NCBI GenBank assembly: GCA_037176725.1 | Contig: JAZBRS010000020.1 | Location: 85,568,001 to 85,632,000, forward strand | Source of the DNA: Posidonia oceanica | Lineage: Eukaryota; Streptophyta; Magnoliopsida; Alismatales; Posidoniaceae | Direction: 5' to 3' | DNA length: 64,000 nucleotides | Shown here: one piece after another, positions 54,173 through 64,000 of the stretch | Layout of the letters: every line of letters starts with the position of its first letter | Position numbering within the stretch: the first letter of the stretch is position 1 | Translations under genes and position numbers: made by a program | Notes under the pieces: generated by a model | Told to the model about the DNA's origin: nothing | Database searches by the model: none | The model's input: only the letters and a program-made list of their open reading frames with translations

Positions 54173-56255
54173 ATGGCCTAGTTCACCGGTGAGCCTCAGC
54201 TTTCTACTGCCCCGGAGGGGACTTCCACTTCGATCCCTCCGACTCTCGTTTTGACCCCTTCTATGCCCCTTGTAACACTAGGGTTCCACCCTTTGGTGTC
54301 TGGGACACCCCTACATCTTGCAGGGCTTGGGCAGGCCTATGCCCCTCTGGATCCTGTCACCGAGGCCACCTTGGTGACTACCACTCGTATTCCAGAGACT
54401 GTGCCGACTGCCACCGACCCCCAGGGCTATGTCACTTTTGACACCCCTTCTGCTGCGGCAACTTCCGCCATAGGATCCCAGCCTTTTGGACAGTCTGTGT
54501 CCCTACCTCTTGGATCTGGTCCCCCGTCGGCATTGTACTTCAGCATCCCCACTAACGGGCCTCCTGAAGTGCAGTACCAGTGTCTGATGGAGCTTGCCTA
54601 GGTATTCCAGGGCATGACTCTATCTGCTCGCCCCTCTTTAGCTCCCTCTGCTCCTGCACCCTAGGCTTTCCCCACTGCACCGCCGCCTCGACTATCGCCT
54701 CAGCTACTCTCTGCTCCGGTGATGGGGGCGCAGCCTTCACCCTCTGCATTCACACCACTCACTGCATAGCATATCACTCCGCCACTTGGTGGCCAGCCCC
54801 TCGAACTGGTTGGAGTGCAGCACCCTTCTAGCCCGCTGCCTGGCACCGTGCCATTCCAGCAGCTGCTGCTCCCACACTCTACACCACTCACGGCACAGCA
54901 TCATGCCTACCCCTACCCTGTGCATCAGCATGTTCCTTCCTTAGCATACATAGCACCACCCACTGCACACAATGCACCCATGCACGGATACGCCGGCCAT
55001 CACGTCGTGCCACCAGGCAACACGATGGTGGATCCGGAGGAGCACCTCGGTGTGACCCAGTCGACGCATGTGGTCCCTGCCCCTGCTGCCTCATCACCTT
55101 CGATAACCAATCCAGACCCCTACGACAACAGCTTTGCCATTTTGGAAAAGGCACTACGTCTAGTGCAAGGCATGGACCACCAGCCCTACCAATTCCGAGA
55201 CCTCTGTTATTTTCCAGAGGCGGTGCTCCCACTGAAATTCCGCATTCTGGATTTTGAGAAGTATAATGGTAGGGGCTGCTCCATTGCTCACATGAAGGTG
55301 TATTGCGGAGACCTTGCTCAGTTTCAGGCTGACGACAGGTTGTTGATCCGCTTGTTCTAGAAGAGTCTCACTGGCCTGGCCCTCAAGTGGTTTACATCTC
55401 TTGACATGGCCACATTAAGACTTGGGACAATCTTAGCAGGGCATTCCTGGAGCAGTACTCCTTCAATCTCAACTTGGTCCCTAAGCACGAGGACCTTGTC
55501 ACCATCAAGCAGAGAACCAATGAGCCGTTCGGGGAGTACGTCGGCCGTTGGTGCGCCATTGCCTCGCAAGTTCGCCATAGACCCTCTGACGAGGAGTCTA
55601 TCGAGATCGTGATCCGAGGCGCGCAGCCATCCACTAGAGCTCTGCTTGCCATTCAGCCAGTCACCACATTTGCATCCTTGATTCGGGCTGGCACTCATGT
55701 GGAGAGCTCCCTACGGAGCGGCAACTTCCCAACACTCTTCACCTTCGCCAAGTAGGCCGCCTCCTTCGGCAACAGCCACAATGGCAGCAGCAGCAACACC
55801 AACAACAATGGTGGCAGCAACAACAACAACCCTAGGAGAAGGGATCCTCCACGGATTGCCATTGCGTACGTCGACTCTCCCGCCGCTCTCGTTCACATGG
55901 TGGCTCGGCCTGGCCCGAATCAGGTAGTATACATACCTACACCTAGTGCACCACACACTCCATAGATCACCACCACTGCCCGACCAGTCTACCCTACCGC
56001 ACCGGTCCGGCAAGGACAACACCAAGGGCAGAGACAGCCTCACCGGCCTCAGCATCACTTCACTCCACTAGTGGAGCCACTGAGTGCCGTCTTCCCTAAG
56101 TTTGCGTCGCTCCTTAGGCTCCCCGAGATTCGTCCACCGTCGAACCCACTCCCAGGGTGGTACCGTGCGAATCTTTTCTGCAACTTCCATCGAGACGCGG
56201 GGCACTCGATGGATAATTGCTTTATACTAGGGGCGTTGTGCAGGACCTGATTGAC
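54173..56255 (+). pseudogene. T3 gag polyprotein, broken
   Basis: The start is ATG at 54173 (MA, then TAG where T1 has CAG). The N-terminal half is Pro/Ala/Ser/Gln-rich with several TAG stops (54599, 54662, 54767). The core reads MVDPEEHLGV, FAILEKALRLVQGMDHQPYQ, FEKYNGRGCS, LLIRLF and a TAG, KSLTGLALKWF. One base is lost near 55412 and the frame moves: VPKHEDLVTIKQRTNEPFGE, YVGRWCAIASQV, VESSLRSGNFPTLFTF. A zinc-knuckle-like motif, NLFCNFHRDAGHSMDNC, lies at about 56172-56222 (Cys-His-Gly-His-Cys type). It is better preserved than in T1. Confidence 0.85.
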
Positions 56256-56750
56256 TGAAAGGTCATCGTTATCAATACACAGGAGGCAGCATCCACACCC
56301 ACTCCTCCATCAGCATCTACATCTGCATTAGGGTCAGCACCCCCAATCCTAGCATTGTCCACCAGCCTTTGCCGGAGCATTCTGGCCCAAGAGGGGGGCG
56401 CAGGGACCTCAGGAGTGCATTCCATCTTCTCCTCTGGGTCCGCTACGTCTGTAGTGGACCCCTTTGATCTTATACAGCATATTTCTGAACCTTTTCCTTC
56501 TTCCCTCTACCGTGCGGCACTTGCCGATTCCGAGTCGGGAATTCACATGATCTGACTGGATGCCAAGCTGGAGCGCGCTGCCGCGAAGCCCACCATGCAA
56601 CCCAAGGCTCACTCTCTTATTTGCCTGCAGGCCAGGCCCCACCCAGAGCCATCACAGCCTTCCCAGTAGCATCCCTTATCCCTCCACCATCCAGCAAACA
56701 CCCCAGCAGTCCCTCTCGAGCTCGCAGCTCGTGCTCCTCTAGTAGTCAAC
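56256..56750 (+). other. T3 gag-protease linker
   Basis: Ser/Pro/Ala-rich coding remnant with stops and frame changes, homologous to the T1 linker. No domain recognised. Confidence 0.55.
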
Positions 56751-58089
56751 TTGACCAGGGATACCTACCGCTTCCCATACGACTACGCCACAGAGATGTG
56801 CGCGGAGGTCATGCGGTCGGGGATGGTCTACAAACCTGGAACCCTAGTAGCCGAGCCTAGCCGCCCAGAACCTACTCCACCAGCAAGCCAACTTCCACCA
56901 GCAAGCCAACCCCCAATAGCAGGCCAACCCTCTAGTCCCACCACTACAGAAACCCTTGCCAAGGCCACTCCTTCCACATCCAAAAAAGACCATCCTTCAG
57001 CTAATATTACGGCCCAGCTGAAAAGAGTTAAGGCTGACATCTCTATTTGGGACCTTATTCATACATCCCGCGAACATCGCGAGGCTTTTTTCCGCGTGTT
57101 CCAGGCCGCACATGTGTCCAAAGCCATTGAGTTTGCTACCCTGGAAAACATGGTGGGAATGATCGCGGAGCCGCAGGTCATCTCTTTTTCGAGTGATGAA
57201 CTGCCTCCAGTGGAGACTAACCACAACCAACCCTTATTTGTTACGGTGCAGTTCAAAAGCTTTCGCATTCCTCTTTGCTGGTTGACAATGGGTCAAGCCT
57301 TAACGTCTGTCCCCTGTGTACAGCATTGAAGCTCGGATTCGAAGCCGAGGACATCACGCCAGCTATGAAGGGAATGACATCTTTTGACAACATGCACCAT
57401 GACTCCTTGGGGATCCTGGTTATTCCCCTTTCCATTGACCCGGTCGTATTCGGTGTAGAATTCTACATCGTCGACTTGGAACCCTCTTTCAATCTCCTGC
57501 TTGGGCGCCCTTGGCTGCACAAGCCTCAAGTGATCCATTCAATCCTCCACTGTATGATCAAGTTCCGTTGGGGCGACGACGTTGTCGTTGTCATGACGGA
57601 AAACTTCGATAAGGAGCCGGTCGATGCGATCTCTTCGGTCTCCCAACAGACTGTCCGGTTTGATCCCAAGCCGTGTGATACCTTGTACCGTGTTAACCGG
57701 TTAACTATATCCCCGATCTTGAACGTGTCAGCTCTCTGGTCGTTCACAGCAACCCTTCCCGGATGGTTGAGAACATCTACCGCAGGTGGGGCTACGCGAA
57801 GGGAATGCCACTCAGGCATCACGGCCAAGGGATCGCCGAGCCAATTACAATTGAGGAGCGTAGAGACTTTGAAGGTTTGGGTTATGAATGGCAGCCCCGT
57901 GACAGTGAGTGCCTGCACTCGAGGAACCGAAAGCTCGTGATCCCTCGGGACCTCACTAACTTTGTCAGCGCAGGTGCTTTTGACCTAAATACAAGCCAAG
58001 CCGCAGCTCAGCAGACACTGTGCCAAGTTCCCCCACTACCGATAGAGGAGTGGATCTGCATCAAGGACTACTACTCAGACGAGGAGTAG
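56751..58089 (+). pseudogene. T3 aspartic protease with G-patch-like segment, three frames
   Basis: The first frame (from 56751) gives FPYDYATEMCAEVMRSGMVY, a Pro-rich stretch, QLKRVKADISIWDLIHTSRE and FFRVFQAAHVSKAIE. Near 57272 the frame shifts and the protease follows: LVDNGSSLNVCPL (active-site DNG), then VEFYIVDLEPSFNLLLGRPW. A deletion of about 11 bp relative to T1 near 57695 shifts it again. The last frame gives NIYRRWGYAKGMPLRHHGQG (G-patch-like), IEERRDFEGLGYEW and the acidic end IKDYYSDEE with TAG at 58087. Confidence 0.8.
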
Positions 58090-59395
58090 CCCGACACAGT
58101 TGTACCTATTCAGACCGACAGAGAGGTCCAGTTCAACCCTGCAACCTCCCGGTCAGTTTGCCTGGCCCTTCCCTCTACTGATACAGTGGCAGAATCAGCA
58201 GGCTCTGTGTCAGAGATGATAGATTCTTCCCCTTCTGTAGTTTCACTAGTGCCTTTGACAGCTACACCAATAGTTCTAGAGTCAAAAGCACACCTACAGG
58301 CACCATCCATCAGTCCACTTGCGGCCGCAGTCGCACCAGCACAGAGGTCACCCTTTCTGGCAGCTCCGTCACTCGACTTAGGCGACATCGTGACTTTGCC
58401 CGCTTTACCAACAGTACCACAAGCAAGGCAGGCAGCTCCATCAGCCATACAACCGTTAGCTTCAGCAGATCCAGCCTTGTGGAGGGTCCCCACAGCTTCT
58501 TTAGAGAGACAACCACCATCACCCATGGACGCTGGTGCTTTGTCCCCCAGCACAACCGTCCAGCTGTCGAACCCCTAGAAGAGCGCCTCTACCTCACCTC
58601 CGGCCACAGCAGTGACCCTGTCTGCACACCCGCCAGTCACAGCATTGGTCGGCTTGTTTGCATCCCTGATCGCCAAAGTACCGCGATCGGCCACGTCGGG
58701 AGGTCAGCCAGCCAGCAGCAGAGCAGAAACCCCAGGCAGTGGTATGTCTAACAGCCAGAGCCGGCCCCACAGACGAAGGAATAGCCGAGCAGGAGTCTGA
58801 AGAGGCCGTTTGCACCTACTACGTCGACACACCCTCAGATGACGAGGGCGGTGCGACTGTAGAAACCTTGGTAGATGACATGCTCGAAGACTTGGAACTA
58901 CTGTTCTAAGAACAACTCGCGACATTGGCAGAAGATGCCGCCAAGCAGCAGGCAGTGAGGAAAGGGAAGGCCGTGGTCACGGATCCCTCCCTGCAACAAG
59001 ACTGTCCCTCAATCATGGTCTTGGGAGAAGAAACAGAGGCAACACCCACTAGACTAGATGAGTTAATCACTCCGTAGCCGGGAGGCGGGTCTAGATTGTT
59101 CAAGCAGCGCATGCCCTGCACAGGCAGTGCATATGGTGACAGTACATAGATCAGTCACCTAGAGGACAATCATCCGTCCCCAACACTCCCCGTAAGAACA
59201 TCGGAGAACATGGAGAAGGGGATAGCAGCAGTCGCAGCACAGATAGCAACAAAGGTAGCAGTCTCAGCAGTCCCAGTAGTCCAAGTAGCCCTAGTAGTGA
59301 CAGTAGTGTCAGAGTAGATAGAACAGCTAGACCAGTCAGCAGGACTAGGGGCCACCCAAGCAGAGGTCACCCACCGAGCCTACAAAAATACTCGG
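58090..59395 (+). pseudogene. T3 protease-RT linker
   Basis: Ala/Ser/Pro/Thr-rich remnant with frame changes. Recognisable points shared with T1 are TYYVDTPSDDEGGA (about 58813-58855), LVDDMLEDLELLF and KGKAVVTDPS (58966-58995). No repeat expansion comparable to that of T1. Role not known. Confidence 0.6.
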
Positions 59396-60540
59396 GTGAG
59401 TATGACCATCTTGAGGCGTCATCAGGATCAAGAGGCGGAACACATTCACTCCTTTGACATCACAGACCCAACCTTCGAGAAGGAGATCCTTGCAGAACTC
59501 ATAGCATATGGAAAGGAGGATGATACAGGTGTAGATGAGAATGATGAACCACCACCTGAGTTCCAGTCTTATGATGATGACCCAGAAGGACCTAACCTCC
59601 ACATCGAAGAAGAGACGGAGGTAGTCAATATCGGCACAACAGCAGATGTCAAAGAGGTCCATATCAGTGCCAAGCTGACACCCCAGGCTAGAGCAGAATT
59701 CATTGCATTCCTTATGGAATATGTAGATGTCTTTGCTTGGAGTTATGAAGACATGGTCGGCCTCGACGTAGAGATTGTGGTGCACAACCTGCCTCTGGAT
59801 CCAGATGCAAAGCTAGTAAAGCAGAAGCTCCAGAAGTGGCGACCATAGTGGCTGCTTAAAATCAAGGAAGAAATCATGAAGCAGTACAACGTCGGCTTTC
59901 TCAAGGTCGTCCTCTACCCAGAATGGCTCGCGAATGTTGTGCCAATGCCCAAGAAGGATGGCCGGGTCTGCATGTGCATTGATTATAGGGATCTGAACAA
60001 AGCCAGTCCTAAGGACGACTTCCCTCTACCGTACATTGATGTCCTAGTGGACAACACTGCAGGGCACAAAATGCTCTCCTTTATGTACGGCTTCTCCAGC
60101 TATAACCAAATTAGGATGGCAGAAGAGGACATGGAAAAGACTATTTATCACCCCTTGGGGAGTTTTCTGCTATCAAGTTATGCTGTTTGGGCTTAAGAAC
60201 ATCGGAACAACATATCAGAGGGTGATGACAGCACTGTTCCATGACCTCATGCACCAAGAAGTCAAGGTCTATGTGGACGACATAATTGCCAAGTCTAGAG
60301 AGCCTGAGGACCACTTCATCTGCCTTAAGAAACTCTTTGATCGCTTGAGGAAGTATAAGCTTCGCCTCAACCCCAACACATGTGTATTCGGGGTATCATC
60401 TGGAAAGCTCCTGGGCTATATTGTCAGATAGAGGGGAATTGAAGTGGACCCGAGCAAGGCCAAAGCCATTGTGGACATGCCTCCCCCTGCAATTGAGAAG
60501 GAAGTCAGAGGCCTGCTGGGGCGTCTGCAATACATCAGTC
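59396..60540 (+). pseudogene. T3 pol: reverse transcriptase
   Basis: Pre-RT acidic region, then ARAEFIAFLMEYVDVFAWSY, VPMPKKDGRVCMCIDYRDLN and LSFMYGFSSYNQIRM. The Asp of the first catalytic motif (FMDG in T1) is Tyr here, which would inactivate it. A one-base deletion near 60142 shifts the frame. The second part gives FGLKNIGTTYQRVMTALFHD, the catalytic YVDD at 60270-60281 and LGYIVR with TAG at 60429. A stop lies at 59846. Confidence 0.88.
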
Positions 60541-61269
60541 GGTTCATCGCACAGCTCATGCCTATTTGCGAACTGATTTTCAAGCTCTTAAGGAAGAATG
60601 CACAGATCAACTAGAGTGAGGAGTGCCAAGTTGCATTTGACAAGATCAAGCAGCTTCTGATCAAGCCTCCTATCCTAATCCCTCCCACACCAGGGAGACC
60701 TCTGATTCTCTACCTTTCTACCACACAGCATTCCATGGGCGCCGTTTTGGGCCAACATGATGAAATGGGTAGAAAGGAGCGTGCCATCTATTACCTGAGC
60801 AAGAAATTCACTGATTGCGAAGCCAAGTATAGCACTATAGAGAAAACCTGCCTGTCTCTTATCTGGGCTGCGTAGAAGCTAAGGCACTACATGATGGCGC
60901 ACCCAGTCCAGCTCTTATGTCGGCATGACCCCATCAAGTTCCTCTTTCAGAAGCAAGCCATGGTAGGCCGATGCGTTAAGTGGCAGGTGTTATTGTCCCA
61001 GTATGACATCACTTTCGTCACACAGAAATTAATGAAGGGGCAAGCCATGGCAGATCATTTGGCCGATTTCCCCTTGCCTGAGTATCAACCTCTACAGACA
61101 CCGTTCCCTAATGAGGACATCCTATTCACCATGGAGGATTCAGAGCAGAAGGATCTTGAAGACGAACTACAGTGGCATCTGTACTTCGATGGCATTCAAT
61201 AGAAGAGATAGAGGCATCGGCGCTGTCCTAGCAACGCCCTAGGGAGAGCTGATCCCATTTGCCAGGAAG
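60541..61269 (+). pseudogene. T3 pol: RNase H and start of the second RNase H
   Basis: The first RNase H reads LSTTQHSMGAVLGQHDEMGR, AIYYLSKKFTDCE, AAxKLRHYMMAHPVQLLC and GQAMADHLADFPLP. Stops at about 60612 and 60873 are TAG where T1 has TGG and CAG. The second RNase H begins LYFDG and then loses one base near 61195, entering the frame used downstream. Confidence 0.82.
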
Positions 61270-62884
61270 ATGACCTTCCCCTGCACCAACAACGAAGTAG
61301 AGTATGAAGCCTGCATTCTGGGACTGCAAGTCGCACTCAAGTACGATGTGCTCAAGCTGCATGTACACAGAGATGCGATGTTGGTCATCTCCCAGGTCAA
61401 CGGCGATTGGAAGACTAAGGACTCCAAGCTGGTGCCATACCATGAATGCCTGCTGAAGCTCATTGAACACTTTGGAGAAATCCGCTTTACTTTCATAAGC
61501 AGAGCCAAGAGCGCCTATGCAGATGCTCTAGCAACCTTAGCATCTTGGCTCTCTATACCCAAGTATCATGTAGTGGATGTATCGGTCACTCGTGTGGAAC
61601 AACCCGCACACTACATGAGCATCGAGGAAGTGGATCCAGCAGAGGAACTACCATGGTACCATGACATTAAGGTCTTCCTAGAATCTGGCAACCTCCCACC
61701 TTACACCTTAGCAGCAGACAGAAAGACTTTGGCGCGTCTGGCGTCAAAGTACGTGATGGGGGTAGGACATCTGTACAGAAGATCTTACAATCAGATGCTC
61801 CTACGCTGCGTAGGCAAGGAAGAGGCCGAAACACTGATGCTCAATGTCCATGCAGGGACCTGCGGCCCTCACATGAATGGTGTGTTGCTAGCTAAGAAGA
61901 TTATGCTTCAGGACTACTTCTGGTCAACCATGGAGACAGACTGTTGCCAGTTTGTGTGCAGGTGCCAGAGCTGCCAAATCCATGGGAACTTCATACACGC
62001 TCCCCCACAGCAATTGCACACCATGTCTTCACCATGGCCTTTCTCCACTTGGGGGATTGACGTCATCAGTGCCATACATCTAGCAGCCTCCAACGGTCAT
62101 CGCTTTATTCTAGTAGCGATCGACTATTTCACTAAGTGGGTGGAAGCAGCCTCCTACAAAACAGTCACTGCTGCGGCTATAGAGAAGTTTATCAGAAACA
62201 ACATTATAGCCCGGTATGGGGTCCCGCACGTGCTCATCTCTGATAATGGCTCAAACTTCATAGCCAGGAGGATCGAAGACTACCTGCAGAGCTTCAACAT
62301 CAAACATCACCGATCCTCGCCTTATCGGCCACAGATGAACGGCGCAGTAGAGTCCGCCAACAAAAATCTTGTCAAGATCTTGAAAAAGATGGCAGAGACT
62401 CACATGGACTGGCATGACAAGCTTCCGTACGCACTCTAGGCGTACAGGACATTAGCTTGGAGAAACCCCGTACTCGCTGGTGTACGGCATGGAGGCAATA
62501 ATGCCTGTTGAAGTAGAGATCCCTTCACTACGGATCCTACGAGAAGCTGAACTGGAAGAAGGAGAATGGGTCGAAGACCGCTGCATCCAGTTGAACCTGA
62601 TTGATGAGCATAGGCTGTAGGCCATACATCATGCTCAGTGTTATCATTAGCGTTCGGCCAGAGCATACCAAAAAAAGGTTAGGCCCAAAAGCTTCTATCC
62701 AGGGGATATAGTCCTTTGAGCCATCCATCTCCCAAATGGTCGAGGTAAATTCCAGCCTAACTGGCGTTGCCCCTTTCTGATCAAGCAGGTCTTCTCCGGC
62801 GGTGCAGCAGTCCTTGAGGACATGGACCAGGTTGAGCAGTTAGAATCGGTCAACTCGTGCTACCTCAAGAAGTACTACCAGTAG
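61270..62884 (+). pseudogene. T3 pol: second RNase H and integrase
   Basis: One frame is open from 61270 to 62439 (389 codons), the longest intact piece of pol in the window. It gives CTNNEVEYEACILGLQVALK, HRDAMLVISQVNGDW and YADALATLASWL, then the integrase zinc domain (VHAGTCGPHMNG, CCQFVCRCQSCQ) and the DDE core (WGIDVISAIH, VLISDNGSNFI, NGAVESANKN). TAG at 62437 replaces TGG. Beyond it a deletion relative to T1 (near 62455) and further stops occur. The natural end is KKYYQ with TAG at 62882-62884. Confidence 0.88.
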
Positions 62885-64000
62885 CCTGCCGCCACTACCT
62901 TGCAGAGTTCCCTCTCTCCCACTTCCTGCGTTTACATTCACATGCATTTTAGTCATGTTTATTTTATTAGAAAAAAACAAAAAGAGAGAGATGTATATGT
63001 ATTATGTGCATTACAATCATAGCCCGGCGATGAAATCAGAGATGCTTGCCTACTCTGGAAAGAGTACATTCTACCTCACCTAACACTACTTAGATGTCCT
63101 AACCAGTGAAGGAACCACCATTCAATGAGGGCAGACGAAATGTCCAGACCCCCTAGGACTTACACCTCATGAGGGAGATAAAATGCTAGGGGTGTGAGAG
63201 AGTGTAAGCAAAACATACATGTCTAAGCCTGGGTACAAAGGAAAAAGAAGATAGAAGGCGAAGACAGAAGTAAGCCCTAGAGATAGAGGCGAGCAGCGTG
63301 ACTTTGTCCCTTCAAATTACCTTGGAGAGGAGTCGAAGTTCGTGCCTGGGGAACCCTCAAATCTCACAGAGCCTAGCCACCCCTTGTCCAGTAGCAACTC
63401 CCTTACCTCAAGCCAGGCGCCTTTTACCTCCAAGCCAGGGATTGGGAAGCCTGCACACCTATGTGGAAGTAAAAGAAAAAATGAAAAGAGTAGGTGTAGG
63501 TCCTCAAGAATCTGGCATGAAGTCTGTCCTCACCTCACCACCACCTTAACACTAAAACCACCACCCGTTTCGGAGTGCCACCAACAGTTAGGAATCTGAG
63601 TAGAGTCTAGTGAGTCAGAGACCGCTCCTTTCCTTTGCAGCAGGCATCAAGCACTCCATATGCTGAGGGTAATAGAAATTTAGCATAGATCATGCATGCA
63701 TCTATCTATTATCAAATCATCCCTCTTGTCCTTTTCCTCCCACTCTGCAAGGCTCAGCTCAGCACTGGGACAGTACTTCTGCTTAGGCAGGTTGATCGCC
63801 TTTGAGCCTCAGAGCAGTTTATCATCGTCAGTGCAACAGCTCAGAGAGTATATTAGTAGTCAGAGACAGGGCAGTCACTTCAGAGACAGCAAGACAACCT
63901 TGGTACCTTGGGGTCCCTTAGGGGCCGTCGGGCCTGCACAGTCAGGCACCGTCCCTAATCTCTGTGCGACTTCGCTCTGGACGGACGAAGTCCCTTTCGC
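62885..64000 (+). other. T3 3' region to the window edge
   Basis: It aligns with the T1 post-pol region (63020-63190 with 35385-35560; 63600-63680 with 36190-36270), including the acceptor-like CTTTCCTTTGCAG ending at 63640. From about 63790 it no longer follows T1. Where T1 has its DUF7745 ORF, T3 shows none before the edge. At 63966-63994 a GACTTCGCTC...GAAGTCCC inverted repeat of the T1 3' array type appears, so the hairpin array of T3 probably starts at the window end. Confidence 0.6.

Larger units (their letters stand above)
50250..64000 (+). mobile_element. T3: Tat retrotransposon inserted in T2 gag, right end outside the window
   Basis: It has a full 5' LTR, PBS, leader, gag, protease, RT, both RNases H and integrase in the same order as T1, then 1.1 kb of 3' region to the window edge. 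Its LTR is a different subfamily (2703 bp). The protein-coding parts align with T1 throughout. It has fewer nonsense codons but more frameshifts than T1. The 3' LTR and any target repeat (left flank CATTC) are beyond the window. Confidence 0.9.

Overview
The window is a stack of plant transposable elements. I found no intact host gene and no tRNA, rRNA or CRISPR locus. A flowering plant is indicated by CACTA (En/Spm) elements with DUF4218, DUF4216 and Transposase_24 genes, by Tekay/Del-type chromoviruses, and by very large Ty3/gypsy elements of the Tat (Ogre/Retand-like) lineage with a second RNase H and, in one copy, a DUF7745 gene. I cannot name the species. The sequence looks like old heterochromatin: nearly every coding region is broken, and most in-frame nonsense codons in the best preserved pol are TAG or TGA, never TAA.

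Layout. (1) 1-7385: right part of a CACTA element (CACTA-1) with remains of its two genes. It also holds antisense pieces of host genes, including three spliced exons of a subtilisin-like protease, and a LINE fragment. (2) 7386-14146: a second CACTA right half (CACTA-2) with a probable captured C2-domain exon. It is split at 8565-12329 by a 3.8-kb minus-strand solo LTR of a Tat element with target duplication CCTGC. (3) 14150-16460: a short ORF remnant, then a minus-strand chromovirus LTR and the end of its pol. (4) 16461-25011: remains of Tekay-type LTRs interrupted by a 3252-bp Tat solo LTR (target duplication GCATT). (5) 24655-43714: Tat element T1, with truncated 5' LTR, PBS, leader, gag, protease, G-patch-like segment, RT, RNase H, second RNase H, integrase, DUF7745 ORF, a hairpin-rich array, PPT and 3' LTR. 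(6) 43720-48552: a second copy of the Tekay material flanking the solo LTR, extending into minus-strand integrase. (7) 48565-50249: 5' internal fragment of another Tat element (T2). (8) 50250-64000: Tat element T3, inserted in T2 gag and running off the right edge.

The order of events can be partly read. T1 inserted into a Tekay-type LTR with target GCATT. The locus was then tandemly duplicated through an illegitimate junction near 24654. The left T1 copy collapsed to the solo LTR at 17360-20611, while the right copy kept its interior.

The most unusual signal is in the T1 LTRs. Each carries seven modules built from a quantum of 28-29 nt: a 9-bp arm GTTGGACGC, a 10-11 nt loop, and the arm GCGTCCAAC. 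Six modules are doublets of 57-58 bp and one is an 87-bp triplet, giving 15 hairpin units per LTR. T3 carries an analogous but unrelated set with GTCGCC arms. T1 also has about 27 copies of a different palindrome between its DUF7745 ORF and its 3' LTR.
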